A stretch of 64,000 nt of DNA, from contig NC_133927.1 of the NCBI RefSeq assembly GCF_964199755.1, positions 248,001 to 312,000 of the forward strand, read 5' to 3'. The notes under the pieces are model-generated. The model was not told the origin of the DNA. It saw only the letters and a program-made list of their open reading frames with translations, and did no database searches. Of this stretch, positions 11,661 through 22,961 are shown in pieces. Numbering within the stretch: the stretch's first letter is position 1; every line of letters starts with the position of its first letter. Made by a program: the position numbers and the translations under genes. Origin of the DNA: Larus michahellis. Taxonomy: Eukaryota > Chordata > Aves > Charadriiformes > Laridae.

Positions 11661-12349
11661 GCCAGTCAGGTCACAGCATGCCCTCATCTCTGGGGTGATC
11701 CTGCCCCCAGGAAAGGTCTGACCACTTCTCCTTGTAAAACTGTGTGAGTTTTCCATTTGCTGAGTCCCAGAGTTTATCAGGGTCCCCCAGGAATGAAGCT
11801 CCATTGGGCCAGTCGTTCATGTGTGCCTGCAGATGGCTCTCCCTGACATGTGCTGCCTCTGACAAGATAACAGCATGAGGAATGGCAGGACACTACAGAT
11901 AATCAAAGGAGGCACTTGATCAATGCCATTGTTCACCAAGGTACACATTCCCATGGTGAGAAGCTCGGAAACACCAAATGAAAGTACAAAGGAAGCCAAA
12001 CTAGGACCATGGAGGAAAGGGTAAATAGAGGTGGGCTATTTGCCCATGGGAGGGTACAGGGATGGTCAAGGGGAAAAACTTTTGAGTGGGAAAAGAGGGA
12101 AAAAGGAACAGTGCGGAGCAATGGAAAGGATCAGGGCTGTCTGGGGGGACCTGCCAAGCAGCCCTGCATCTGAGCAACCATGCCTGGAGTGGGAGAAGAA
12201 AGTCCCTGATCGTCTGACCACACTTTCTGGTTGACTTCTGTGGTCACCAGGAACCTGACTGATTTCCCTCCCCTCATGAAGGAAAGACGGTGGATTGAAA
12301 CGCAGAATCGTTCATGCTGGAAGGAAGCTGAGGAGATCTGTAGGCCACC

Positions 12350-12760
12350 CTCCTGCCCACAGCAGGGTCAGCTACGGGGTCAGACCAGGTTGCTCAGGGC
12401 TTCCTTCATTTTGGGCTTGAAAAGCTCCAAGGATGGAGATGACACAAGCTCTCTGGGAAATCTCCTCCAGTGTTTGCCTGTCTTGGCAGGGAGGATGTTT
12501 TGCTCATTTGTTTCAGCTGATGCCATTGGCCCTCATCCTCCCATCACGCACAATACTGAAGAGCCCGTCTGCATTTTCTTGATGCTAGCCAAGAAGATGT
12601 GGGAAGGCTGATATTAGGTCTCCCCAAAGCCTTCTCTTCTCCAGGCTTTGCACCTCTGCAGCAAAGGTGGCCAATGGCTTTCTGGGCTGCACTAGGAAGA
12701 GCACTGCCAGCAGGTCGGTGGAGGTGATCCTTCCTCTCTACTCAGCCCTGCTACAATTTG
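12350..12760. mobile_element. Old CR1 3' pieces in both orientations
   Basis: About 12380-12540 is a CR1 3' end on the minus strand (GGTCAGACCAGGTTGCTCAG, CTCCAAGGATGGAGATG). About 12640-12760 is a plus-strand ORF2 piece whose translation resembles ANGFLGC.RKS.ASRS.EVILPLYSAL. The duplicates are near 31060-31260 and 31340-31450. The intervening 9836-11290 contains the short repeat related to 36-105 but no gene. Confidence 0.6.
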
Positions 12761-13329
12761 TCTTGCCCATCTCCCTCGGTGTTTGCTACCCTACTACCTT
12801 CACCTAGAGGTGGTGGTAGGGCTTCAGGTTAGTGGCTGTAAATAGGGTAAAGGCCTCTCATGAATGTTTTCACAGTCAGTGTCACAGAAGTCTAAACATC
12901 CTCTGAACAGACCTTACCTCTTCAAACCTTCCAACCCCTACTGTTCTGCGATGCTGATTCTTTGATTCCATTGCCATTGCCCAGAGGGGCTACCACAGAT
13001 GCAGACTGCTCCAGGGCAGGTATTTATATTTAGGCCGATCAATGATGTTGTTGCTTTAATGTTTTTTTGTTGTGGTATATGCTGCTGTTGTTAGGGAAAT
13101 CACACACACACTTGAAGGACAACGGAAGGGCTACCGCCTTAGTGGCCCTCCAGTGAGCTGGCTCCTGTTTGCCATTGGCTCACTGTCACTGGGCAGGGTG
13201 TGTTGTAAAAGGTGCTGAGCAGAGCAGGACAATCACTTCTCCTGGCTGTGCTCCTGCTCATACAGCCTCAGATGCTGTTGGCGGCCTTTGCTGCTGGCTC
13301 TTGTTTGGCCTGATAAAACTCAAGGAGCC

Positions 13330-13650
13330 CCTGGGCCATTTCCACAGAGCTGCTGCCCAGCCACGCAAAGTGATCCAAAACGGATCAGAGCAGCCCTGCT
13401 CTGACATCAGCCTGGTCTCTCAACATCCTTGGATTCATCCTGTCTGGTCCAATGGACTACCAAAGGTTGACCTTACCCATGTAGCCCCTGACTTGATCTG
13501 CATCCACTGCTGGATTTCGCATGGGGTTCTGCCTCTTAGGCACGTGGAACTGGGAGACCTTGCTGGTGAAGACGCAGGCCAAGAGTACCTCGTACCTATC
13601 TACACCTACTCTCTGCAAATTCAGCCGTGACCACACATTATCTTTGTTTA
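13330..13650 (-). mobile_element. Old CR1 ORF2 fragment inside the duplication
   Basis: On the minus strand a remnant of the segment before the reverse transcriptase is readable, including TACGAGGTACTCTTGGCCTG, a decayed 'AEVLN..FASVFTSK' region. The duplicate copy lies at about 32030-32350. Confidence 0.55.
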
Positions 13651-14314
13651 TTCTTTAGCTGTTCCTGAAGGAGTAACTGCTCATTGTTGTGCCCTTCAAA
13701 TCCCTTGCAAGTGTCAACTCTACGGGAGCTTTGGCTTTTCTAAAACCAACCATATTCCTCAATTCCTCCTTTGTTTTCGTCCCTGCAGCCACCTCTTCAT
13801 GCTTCTTTTATTCTATGGAGCTTCCCCATGAGTGTCTGGTTTCCCCCAGCTCTTCTTCTGGTAGCTCTGCCTGTTGTCCTGACTATGGGTATGACCGCAC
13901 TCTCGTACTTGAAAGACGCTGTCCTTGCAGACCACTGTACTGCAGACCCTCTGCTGCCCTTCTGTGCTGCTCACATGGGCTCCCCCCTAAACAAGTCAGA
14001 AGATAAGGCCAAAGTCTGCTCCTTTGAGGTCTGTCATCTGCATTCTGCTATTCTCCTTCTCCTTGGGAGGTGAGACCCCACTATTTCACGGTCACGGCAC
14101 CCAAAGCTAGCACTGTTTTTTACGTGAAAAAACAACATTTCCACTAGTTGAAAATGTCCATGGTGTTGACATCCTTTGATTCAGGCAGACTGTGATAATT
14201 ATTGGCATGCCCAAAACTGGGCAGAGAAGAGCCTCACGAAGTTCAGCAAAGGGAAAAGCAAGTCCTGGACCCAGGGAGAGATAGTCCCCTGCACCAGTAC
14301 AGGTTGGGGGCTGA

Positions 14315-14510
14315 GTGACTGAGAGCTTCTCAACACTTTGGCATAGAAGGACCTTTGTGTTCTGATAGACAAGCAGCTGACCGAGAGCCAGCAGTGTGCC
14401 CTTGCAGCAAAGCAGGCCAACAGCCTCCTGGGTGCGTTAGGGAGAGCGGTGCCAGCAGGTCGCGGGAAGCGATCCTTCCTCTCTACTCAACACTGGTGAC
14501 GCACTTCTGT
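14315..14510 (+). mobile_element. Old CR1 ORF2 fragment
   Basis: Translated pieces correspond to the CR1 segment around '[19 protein letters not shown]', here decayed (GACAAGCAGCTGACCGAGAG, CAGCAGTGTGCCCTTGCAGC), followed by GATCCTTCCTCTCTACTCAA. It lies outside the duplicated block. It is followed at 14520-14790 by a second, diverged copy of the repeat seen at 13640-14116. Confidence 0.65.
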
Positions 14511-14790
14511 GGTGGTCAATAATTTTCATTTACTTCCTTAACTGTTCCTCAACTTCATTAACTGTTCTGTAACTCCACATCCTTGTGCCCTTGAAGTCCA
14601 GGGGAGCTCTGGCTTTTCTAAAACCTCCCTTATTTCTCAATTCCTCCTTTCTTTTAATTCTTCCTCAGCCTCTCATATGCTTCCTTTTCTTATGGAGCTT
14701 CCCCATGGGGAGACCCCACTGTTTCCCAGGTGAGACCCCACTATTTCATGGTCACGACAGCCAAGGTTGACACTGGTTTTCACATCCATG

Positions 14791-17467
14791 TCCAGCTCTT
14801 CCTTCTTTGAGAGTGCAAAATTCAGATGGGCATCAGCATTGTAGACCACCCTGGCAGCTGGGCCTTGACCAAGACCTTCCAGAAACATCCAGGACTGTTT
14901 GCATGCTGCTGTGGTCCCCCTCCACTGAAAGCCAGGACTATTAAAGTCTACAAGGGGACTTCAGTAGGTTCTTTGTCTCCCACCACAATGTCACCCTTAT
15001 TAGTCTCTCCTCCGACACTCTCCCACCAGGGCTCACCCAACATGTTCATCCCAGAGAAAAGCTGCACACATCTCAGCAGCTCCTTCACACAGAGGACACA
15101 TCCCTCCTGATTCTTCTGGCCTCCTGATCTCCTGAGCCCACCCATCACAGCAGCCCAGGTGTGTGAGCTGTCCCAACACCCCTCAGCTGTTCTTCCCTCC
15201 AAGTGGAAGGAAGAGGTTGCACACACAGCTCCAGCTCCTCCTCTCTGGGCCCCAGGCTGAGGGCATCAGGGGCATGTCTGGGCTGCAGCACCTCAGCTGT
15301 GGCACATTTGGGCTCACAGCAAAATTACCACAAAAAAACCAGCTTCCATTTGGGCATACCTGAATGGAGGCAAGAGGAATCCCACCTCCTGGTGATTTGG
15401 GGTATTTGTGGGATGGAGGTAACTACCTTTAAACCCCAAAGACTCCAAACTCATTGTCTGAGCTGAATCTCTTCCCTCAGAACAGGTAAAGGAGATTCTT
15501 CCCTAATATTGTCTGGGTGTCCTGTCAGTTAATAAAACAACAAAGTTTTCTTAGACCTCCATCTCTCTGATTGAGAAATGACAGTGCTGGAAAGAAGTGT
15601 CTCTGCCCAGCTGAGGGAGGGAACATCAGTGGTGACTTCATCCTGTTTCCCAGCAGGTTCCCCTGGAGCCCCAGGGACACCTGGAGGGAGCCCCGAGGGG
15701 GCAGAGAAAGGGCTGCCTTGGGCTGGTCCTCTGCTGCTGAGCTGGGCTGGGCTCCTGGCATGGAGGGAGCTGATGGCAAGCGGGCAGCGCTGCAGAGAGA
15801 CAGCTCTGCCCAGGAGCAGCTCCTCTGCCAAGCGCAGCAGGGCTGAGGGCACTGCCTGCAGGCACCCGAGAGGAGCCAGGCACAGAGAGGATAAAGGCAG
15901 CTGGGAGTGGGAGGAGAGTTCTGAGCTCGTTCTCTCCTGGCTTCTCTGCTGTGGAGAAGGAGGCCGTGCTTCCGAGCAGGGATGCCCTGCTGCACCATGG
16001 CAGCGACAAGGAAGGAGGGCTGCCTTCTGCGAGGGACTGTGGCAGGGTTTTGAAGACAGGTGGGTGTGCAGGCAGGGGTGCCCAGGGCTGTCCTTGAGAG
16101 CAGGGTCCCTGCAGCCCAGGGCTCTGTGTGCCGGGGCAGGGACTCTGCTGCTTGCCAGGGTCAGCTCTCAGCCTGCCCAAGGAGTTCCCCCCCGAGCGTC
16201 TGTGGGGAGAAGCTGTGGGGAAAAGGAGAGACTCCCCTCAGGGCAGGGTCCTTTGGCTCTTTTTCGAGTGTGTGCTGTGTGGGTCAGGGCTGCCCACAGC
16301 TGCAGATCTCCCCCAGAGCACTGGCAGAGGCAGCATTTACAGAGGAAAGACAAGGCAGGGGCTGCCTGGAAGATGAAGACATTGCAGGGTCTGTGCTCTC
16401 AGCTGTCTCCTGAGGGAAAGGAGCTGTCACTGGTCCACTGAGGGATCAGCAGATCTGCCAGAAAGCTCACAAAGTGCCTTCAGCCCCTCCTCTCCCTACA
16501 CACAGCACCAGCAGCACCTTTGCTTCCAGCATCAGGCTTTCTCTCCTCTCCTCCTGAGGAGCCACAAAGAGGGAGATGGCCCTGGGCAGTGCCCTGCTGC
16601 CAGGAGGGGTCTGCAGGGCAGAGCTGAGCCCCCAGCGGGTGGGATGGGCTGTGGGAGCAGGGACAGGGAGGAGACGTGGGCACAGAGCAGCAGCTCCTGG
16701 CAGGGGCAGCTCCAGGCAGCAGAGACATGGGCAAGGGCTGGGGGAAACTGCCAACACGCACTGGGGAGGGGGCGTTCAGGCATCTCTCTGTTGGTCCTTC
16801 ACTGGAGACGTCTTCTGGGCATTCTCTGCTGGGCAATGAGCTGACTCTCCCCTCAGAACACCTCGTCTCCGGGACCCCAGACTCTCTGCTTTGCCTGTCC
16901 TGCTGGGCTTGCCAGCTGCCCCCAGAAAGGCAGAGCTCTCCTGTGGGATCCTAGGGAGGGCTGAGCCTTTCCCTGGGGGTCGGGCACTGTCCTCGCAGAG
17001 TCCTTTGATTGTCTCTGTGAGGGGTTGTGTCCTGCTCTCTCCATCACAGCTCTAACTCTGGTTTGGGAAAGAGAAGAATTTGTATATTTGTCCGTTCAAA
17101 CAGTGCTCCGCTGTTCCCTCATGAGTTCAGTTATTTGTTTGGGTTTGTTTTTTAAGAGGAATTTGTGTGTGAAGTCATCTTCAAGGCAGCACAAGCAGAA
17201 GCGCAGGGCAGATGGAAAAAAGACTGATGGACACTGCAGCTCTCCTGGCTTTGCACTAAACCACAGAGAACAGAGCCCTGTGTCCTGTCCTGTCTTAAGA
17301 CTCCACATTTTCCACATTTTCACTCATAAAAATGAGGATTTCTTCCCCTGAAAAGAACAGTTACCGGACGTGATGGTAGAAAATCAAAAACACACAGAAA
17401 AGGAGACTGTCTTTGCTATAAGGCGTCTGTCCTGATTTTTTCCTGTTGTTTTTTCCCTTTGGACAAG
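14791..17467 (+). promoter_or_regulatory. Upstream region of the OR14-like gene
   Basis: No coding gene is supported here. The block 15488-15690 is shared with 2000-2220 (opposite strand), and about 15330-15420 resembles 5530-5590. A long GC-driven open frame at 15578-16441 has no family features. Just before the receptor, 17432-17468 is a pyrimidine-rich tract ending in AG, fitting the acceptor of the single coding exon that avian receptors usually have behind an upstream untranslated exon. The position of that upstream exon is not determined. Confidence 0.4.
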
Positions 17468-17490
17468 GCCCCCATGCCAAGAAAGAGCAA

Positions 17491-18501
17491 ATGTCCAACA
17501 GCAGCTCCATCACCCAGTTCCTCCTCCTGGCATTCGCAGACACACGGGAGCTGCAGCTCTTGCACTTCGGGCTCTTCCTGGGCATCTACCTGGCTGCCCT
17601 CCTGGCCAACGGCCTCATCATCACCACCATCGCCTGTGACCACCACCTCCACACCCCCATGTACTTCTTCCTCCTCAACCTCTCCCTCCTCGACCTGGGC
17701 TCCATCTCCACCACTCTCCCCAAAGCCATGGCCAATTCCCTCTGGGACACCAGGGACATCTCCTATGCAGGATGTGTTACACAGGTCTTTTTTTTCTTTT
17801 TCTGTGCTGCAGCAGAGTTTTATCTTCTCACCATTATGGCCTATGACCGCTACGTTGCCATCTGCAAACCCCTGCACTACGGGACCCTCCTGGGCAGCAG
17901 AGCTTGTGTCCACATGGCAGCAGCTGCCTGGGGCAGTGGGTTTCTCTATGCTCTCCTGCACACGGCCAATACATTTTCCCTGCCCCTCTGCCAGGGCAAT
18001 GCCCTGGACCAGTTCTTCTGTGAAATCCCCCAGATCCTCAAGCTCTCCTGCTCACACTCCTACCTCAGGGAAGTTGGGATTCTTGTATTAATGTGTTTTT
18101 TAGCTTTTGTGTGTTTTGTGTTCATCGTGCTGTCCTATGTGCAGATCTTCAGGGCCGTGCTGAGGATCCCCTCTGAGCAGGGACGGCACAAAGCCTTTTC
18201 CACGTGCCTCCCTCACCTGGCCGTGGTCTCCCTCTTTATCAACACTGGCATTTTTGCCTACCTGAAGCCCCCCTCCATCTCTTCCCATGTTCTAGACCTG
18301 GTGATGGCTGTGCTGTACTCCGTGGTGCCTCCAGCCGTGAACCCCCTCATCTACAGCATGAGGAACCAGGAGCTCAAGGATGCCCTCTGGAAATTAATGA
18401 CCAGGTTATTTTCTGCAGCAATAAACTGTCTCCTGCAAATCACTCATAATGTAATTCATTATACGCCAAGCCCGTCTTCTGTAGGTTTGGTTAGGGGTTA
18501 G
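17491..18501 (+). CDS. Olfactory receptor, OR14-like (gamma-c type), intact
   Basis: A seven-transmembrane odorant receptor of 336 codons, a G-protein-coupled receptor of the olfactory neuron membrane; its ligand is unknown. The ATG at 17491 gives MSNSSSITQFLLL with an N-glycosylation sequon (NSS) at residues 3-5. The earlier in-frame ATG at 17446 precedes the likely splice acceptor at 17468 and is unlikely to be used. Visible landmarks are LHTPMYFFLLNLSLLDLG (TM2), MAYDRYVAICKPLHYGTLLG (TM3 and loop 2), AFSTCLPHLAVVSLF (TM6) and PPAVNPLIYSMRNQELKDAL (TM7). The tail is somewhat longer than usual, ending about 30 residues after KDALWKL. The sequence fits the OR14-like clade known to be expanded in birds; a close pseudogene relative is at 22962-24180 on the other strand. 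No premature stop is present. Confidence 0.93.
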   Translation: MSNSSSITQFLLLAFADTRELQLLHFGLFLGIYLAALLANGLIITTIACDHHLHTPMYFFLLNLSLLDLGSISTTLPKAMANSLWDTRDISYAGCVTQVFFFFFCAAAEFYLLTIMAYDRYVAICKPLHYGTLLGSRACVHMAAAAWGSGFLYALLHTANTFSLPLCQGNALDQFFCEIPQILKLSCSHSYLREVGILVLMCFLAFVCFVFIVLSYVQIFRAVLRIPSEQGRHKAFSTCLPHLAVVSLFINTGIFAYLKPPSISSHVLDLVMAVLYSVVPPAVNPLIYSMRNQELKDALWKLMTRLFSAAINCLLQITHNVIHYTPSPSSVGLVRG

Positions 18502-19289
18502 GTAACTGTGTGTTAGGTTTGGTTGAGGGTTTTGGCTTTTCTTGCCTTTTTTTTTTTTAAAATTATATACTTTTGTCCACAAATAGATGTCATTATTTGA
18601 GATTTTTTTTTTTACTACCTATCTATCCAAATTTCTGAGACTCACAGAGTCATGCCCAAAATCCTTCTTCTCAGGCCTTTTCTGGAGCTGCAGGGGTAGA
18701 GCCTGAGCGCCGAGGAGGAGGGGAAAGAATCCCAGTACTTGCAGAGCACCAGCACTTGTTCTTTGCGGGGCTGCTCTATTTTCACTTCCACACTCGCCTT
18801 CTGAGCCCCTGTGTTGATCTAAGGCCTGAGTGCTCTGGCAGCTTGGTCATGGTGCTGCTGTGTAGCAGCTCTGTGATCACAGGCAAGGAGAAGCAATGGG
18901 CACCTCTGAGAAAAAGCTCGTCTGCATAACAGAGTTTCCACCATGAAAGGGGATCTGCTCAGGGCAGCGCAGGAAGGATCAGGTCTTCTTCCACAGTTGC
19001 TGTCAAGAGCGTTCCTTCAAACGTGCCCTGGTGAGGGATGCCCAGTAAAGAGGTAAAGAGTGTGCGTGTGCAGGGTGAGGGCACACACAACAGTGTCCTT
19101 GCACAGCCACACCTCCAGGGACAGAACTGAAGGACCAGCAGAGCGGGGTCTGGTCTGTGCCTTTGTTTGCTGGACACCCCGGGGAAGCTGTCCCAGGGCA
19201 ATCGTCACAGAACAGGCACCTGAAACCACCATTTGCAGAACTGGACGCCTACGCAAGCCCAGAGAGGATGTTTGTCTGCCTGTGGAGAG
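18502..19289. other. No recognisable gene
   Basis: This is the 3' flank of the receptor, with T-rich runs near 18549 and 18605. No transposon or gene was identified. Confidence 0.5.
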
Positions 19290-20440
19290 ACACCGAATAA
19301 CGAGGTCAGAAGTCCCTGTTTGCATGGTTCAGAGGAGATTTCGGCATGCACACCGTGTGCATGTGGGGACATGAACCCGAGAGAGCACAAACACCAGCAG
19401 CTGTTCTTAGAAATGCCCGAAAGTGCTGTGGGACAGGCAGTGTCCCTTCATTGGAGAGTAACGTCCCCTGGGAAACCCCCTGAATGCAGCACTGGGATGG
19501 GCTTCCTTGACCCCAGGTCCCTGTGTCCATTCCTCACGCCGTGGGGCATCTCAGAGAGGTGCCGAGCAGGGAGACACAGCGCGGGGCTGAGGTGCTGCCG
19601 GCCTCTGGGAGTGGCAACAGGAGGCCATGGAGTCTGCTGCAGGGCCTCTGCCCGTGCCAGGGAAGGACTCGTGTCTCTGAGCAGCCCTGCCAGCGCCCTG
19701 ACAGTGCCGTGTGTGTCTCCAGGAACAGCCTGTGTGCTACCTCACCCTCCCCTCTCTTCATGGCCTGTCCCTTTGATGACACGGTGTGACAGAAGCACCT
19801 CTGTGGAGCATCTCCCCTGTGCAGTCCGAAAGGGTTCTGCAGGCGTGAGCGGCATTGCCCTCTAGAAGATGGCATTTCTCACCTCTCACAGAGCACAGAG
19901 CACGTCTAGGGAGTAGGAATGCAGTGAGAGGCACACACTCTCCATGTTTCACCTCTCTGAACGTCCTTCACAATTTTTTTAAGCACCTGACAGAGAAGGA
20001 AATGCCCTCAGTAGGAGATTTCCTCAACCTTCAGAAAATATCTTTTCCTCCTCTCTTCCTCTTGACCTGCCCCATGACTGTGGTTGGGAACACCCTCCTC
20101 ATCATGGGGCTGCCTCTGGAAAACGGTGAAACCTGCTCCAGCTCCACACCCTGACTGTCCCTTACTGGGGACAGCACAATCTCTGCTCACAGCAATGGGT
20201 CGTGCTCTTTCCTGCACCTTTGGCGTGTACGGAGTGTTTCCTGCTGGTGGCCCCATCCTACGATGACGACTGGGCTGTATGCCACCCCCTGCTCTCTGCA
20301 AGGCCCGGGAACTGGAAGGGTTGTCTCCAGAAGAAGGCTGCACCTTGGCTGGGGGGATTTCTGTCATCTACAGCAATCATTTCCTTCTTGTCCCAGATAC
20401 ATGTTGTGGTCTCCATGTCCTGGACCACTTCTTCTTTGCG
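19290..20440 (+). repeat. Arm B of the inverted duplication (partner 440-1990)
   Basis: This is homologous, in reverse orientation, to 440-1990. It contains the flank and the 5' part of the second receptor pseudogene. Homology stops at about 20440, where a CR1 3' end begins. Confidence 0.75.
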
Positions 20441-20985
20441 GGAGTGAAACACTGGAACAGGTCACCCAGAGAGGTTGTATGTACCCAGTCTCTGGAAACA
20501 TTCAAAGTCAGATTGGTAAGGGCCCTGAGCAACCTGTCTAATTGGAGATGTCCCTGCTCCCTGCAGGGGGTTGGACTAGATGACCTTTAAAGGTCCCTTA
20601 AAACCCAACCCTGTTTATGATTCTGTGATTCTGTGGGTTTACACCAATGCTGAAACTCTCCTGACGTGAAACCATTACATTCATCATGGATTTTGTTTTC
20701 ATAACCTCTTTTTAGACCCATTCTTCCCCTTCCTGTTCATGCTGGAATCCTGCGCGTGCATCAGAGCTGCACTTGGGGGCAGCTCTCCTGCCCAGCATGG
20801 GCAGGCAGAAGGCCTTCTCCACCGGCTCCTCTGCCCTCCCTGGAGCCACTCCTTTCTGCGGCACCCCCACCACTGTCAGTGGGATGCCCAGAACAGCCCT
20901 CCTGAGAGAGTTTAACAACGCCCTGTTTCAACACGCACCTCACCCCTGCTCGATCCTCTCATCTACAGCCTGAGGAGAAGGAAGG
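20010..20985 (+). pseudogene. Olfactory receptor pseudogene (non-OR14), right copy, interrupted by CR1
   Basis: The 5' part (20010-20440) keeps a TM1-like segment (TCPMTVVGNTLLIMGLPLE), a TM3 region where DRY is lost (SYDDDWAVCHPLL) and a TM4/5 region in shifted frames. A 5'-truncated CR1 (20442-20636) separates it from a 3' part at about 20690-20985. That part keeps GRQKAFSTGSSAL (TM6 start) and a TM7 relic where CTCATCTACAGCCTGAGG encodes LIYSLR. The copy is disrupted by frame changes, loss of TM2 and the insertion. It belongs to the same subfamily as 440-1140. Confidence 0.75.
20442..20636 (+). mobile_element. 5'-truncated CR1 3' end inserted in the receptor pseudogene
   Basis: It begins GTGAAACACTGGAACAGGTC and ends with GGTTGGACTAGATGACCTTT followed by TATGATTCTGTGATTCTGTG, the standard CR1 terminus. 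It is flanked on both sides by receptor sequence, so the insertion postdates the receptor copy. Confidence 0.9.
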
Positions 20986-21239
20986 ATGGGGGTTGGGAGG
21001 AACTGACAGAAACAGCTTAGGAAAGCTGTCGGCTGCAGAGAGATCCCGTTGGAGTCGTGGGCTTGTAGGAAGAAATCACTTCTGGTTTTCTTCTGAAGCG
21101 GCCCCCAAGGATCTGGACAGCGAGTATTGTGTCCTGGGCACTCCTCTGGCAGCGTGTCATAGTGAGAAGACTTTTGGTGTCATGGAGATGGAGAAGGCTG
21201 GCCAGTGCCATTGTGACATCTCTCCAACACCTTGGAAAG

Positions 21240-21770
21240 GCCAGAGCCATCTGAGAGCCTTGGAAAAAGCAGACATGAAACCAGTTTTCAAAAAAGCAGG
21301 AAGGAGGATTGGGACAATGACAGACTGGCCAGCCTCACCGGGCAGGGGATATGACAAGTCCTCCTGCAGCCATCTGCAGGCATTTGAAGGACAAGAAAGG
21401 GATGGCAGAAGACATGTGGGAGGGAAAAGAAGGGGTTGTTGTGTACCCGGACTTTAGCAAGGCCTTTGACATGGTCTCCTGTAGTCTCCTTATGGCCAGG
21501 TTGTTGACAGCCGGGCTGAAGAAGTGGACGATGTGGTTGGTGGAAAGCTGTCTGAGTAATGACGGAGGGACATCATCTGTGGTACAAAGTCCTTCTGGAA
21601 CCCACTTACTAGTGGCATCCATCAAAGACCAGCCCTTGACAACTACTATGGAACATTATTATCTCTCCGTATGATGGCAGACAATGCACTTTCACCTCCT
21701 TTGTAGATGATGCCAAACTGGGGGAGCCCTTGAGGAATCCCACCCTGTTAGCACTGTTGGTGGCAGGAGA
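21240..21770 (+). mobile_element. Old CR1 reverse transcriptase fragment
   Basis: Plus-strand translation shows decayed RT motifs: VYPDFSKAFDMVSCSLLMARL near 21440-21505, then a remnant of the [11 protein letters not shown] region and a FVDDAKLG relic of the FADDTK catalytic site near 21700. Several frame changes show it is old. Confidence 0.75.
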
Positions 21771-21782
21771 GTTGGGAAGGAT

Positions 21783-22300
21783 GACTGTGGTGGGTTAAAC
21801 ATGGCAGGGCACGGAGGGTCGGAAGGGAGAAGCGCAGAGGGATGGCACCTTTGGGGAGGAGCGCACAGGAGAGGTGACCCAAAGCTGACTAACAGAGTAC
21901 TCCATCCCACCGGCATCTTGCTCAGTATAAAAGCTGAGGGATCACAGGGCTCAGGCTCTTTTTCCAATGTCAGATGCCAGCTGGAGGAGCGGTGCTAGAG
22001 GAGGCTGGGAAGCAAAAGCGTGGTTGTGATGTGACAATTCAGGGCAGCACTTGACCAGGGGCTGGTCCCAGGGGAATGGCGCTGGAGCCCCGGTGGTCTC
22101 ACTGTGGCCAGGACAATAATGGCCCCTCCGAGTGGGGTGGGGGCCTGGGCTGGGGCACAACGAGATGCCCTGAGCAGGACAGGGACAAAACTGAATGCCC
22201 CAAGTGGGGCAGGAGGCAAACTCCCTGTCATGAGCTGAGCAGGAGGAACTCCGGCAGGAGGAACTCCGGCTGAAAGCCGGTCCCTCCTGTGTCCAAGGGG
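21783..22300 (+). mobile_element. Possible solo LTR fossil
   Basis: It begins TGTGGTGGGTTAAACATGGC and carries a TATA box (CAGTATAAAAGC) near 21925, a layout resembling avian endogenous retrovirus LTRs. No internal retroviral part is seen, the right boundary is not defined, and the family is unassigned. It could instead be a diverged host promoter. Confidence 0.3.
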
Positions 22301-22960
22301 GCAAAGTGTGGGGTGGGGAACCAGAGGGCTCTGCTGCTAATGGCAGCCAGAGGGAAGCAGCAGGTCCTCTTCAGAGAAGGTGACACCCAGCGCAGTCTTC
22401 CCAAAGGGCCTTGGTAACTGCTGTCAGTTGGATTCCTGCGACAGGGACAGCAGGGCCGTCAGCTGCAGCTCTGCAGCAGTTGGAACTACCACTGAAACGG
22501 TGCTGGTGGCGGATGCTGTTCTCTGGGTTTAGTTTGGGATTTTTTGTAATTTATTTTGTTGAGGTGCAGCTATTTCCTTGCACTCAGGTGTCAGGATTAG
22601 CACTGATCTTCTCTTTCTGGAGCATGTCCTGGCATCCTTCGTCATCCAGAGCTTTCCCTGCTGTTCCTGAAGAGGAGCGATGGCCTCAATGGGGCCACCC
22701 ATCACTCCTGTGAGTGACGACTTCACCATCAGGCTTGGACTTTGTGAATCCCCAAAGGCAAGGGATGTGGCTGGTGCTCCGTCCCTGAATGTTGATGTAC
22801 CGGCAATCGAGAGGGAATTCTGGGGTGAGTCAGTCATGACTTATGAGCCAGTTTTGACATCTCATGTCATGACTTCTCATCATGATGAGACATGAGGGGT
22901 GCCCTCATCCATCCCACAAGTCCGTTCAGCACCCAAGCACATCATCAAGGCCTTTCAGCC
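22301..22960. other. No recognisable gene
   Basis: This is the downstream flank of the minus-strand receptor pseudogene. There are no family motifs in any frame. Confidence 0.5.
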
Positions 22961-22961
22961 T

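Larger units (their letters stand above)
7987..14116. repeat. Segmental duplication, copy A (6.1 kb, direct)
   Basis: This matches 26686-32810 at an offset of 18699 bases at the left end and about 18690 at the right end, so net indels are only about 10 bases. The left breakpoint falls inside the CR1 ORF2 (shared sequence begins AACCTGGCTTCTGTTG). The block includes the CR1 3' half, its 3' flank and several old CR1 pieces. The two 546-residue reverse transcriptase frames differ at four residues. Outside the CR1 no functional gene is seen. Confidence 0.95.

Noticed and set aside
15578-16441. 287-codon plus-strand frame upstream of the receptor
   Set aside because: It has no domain, and composition-driven openness in several frames. 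It overlaps a block shared with non-coding DNA at 2000-2220.
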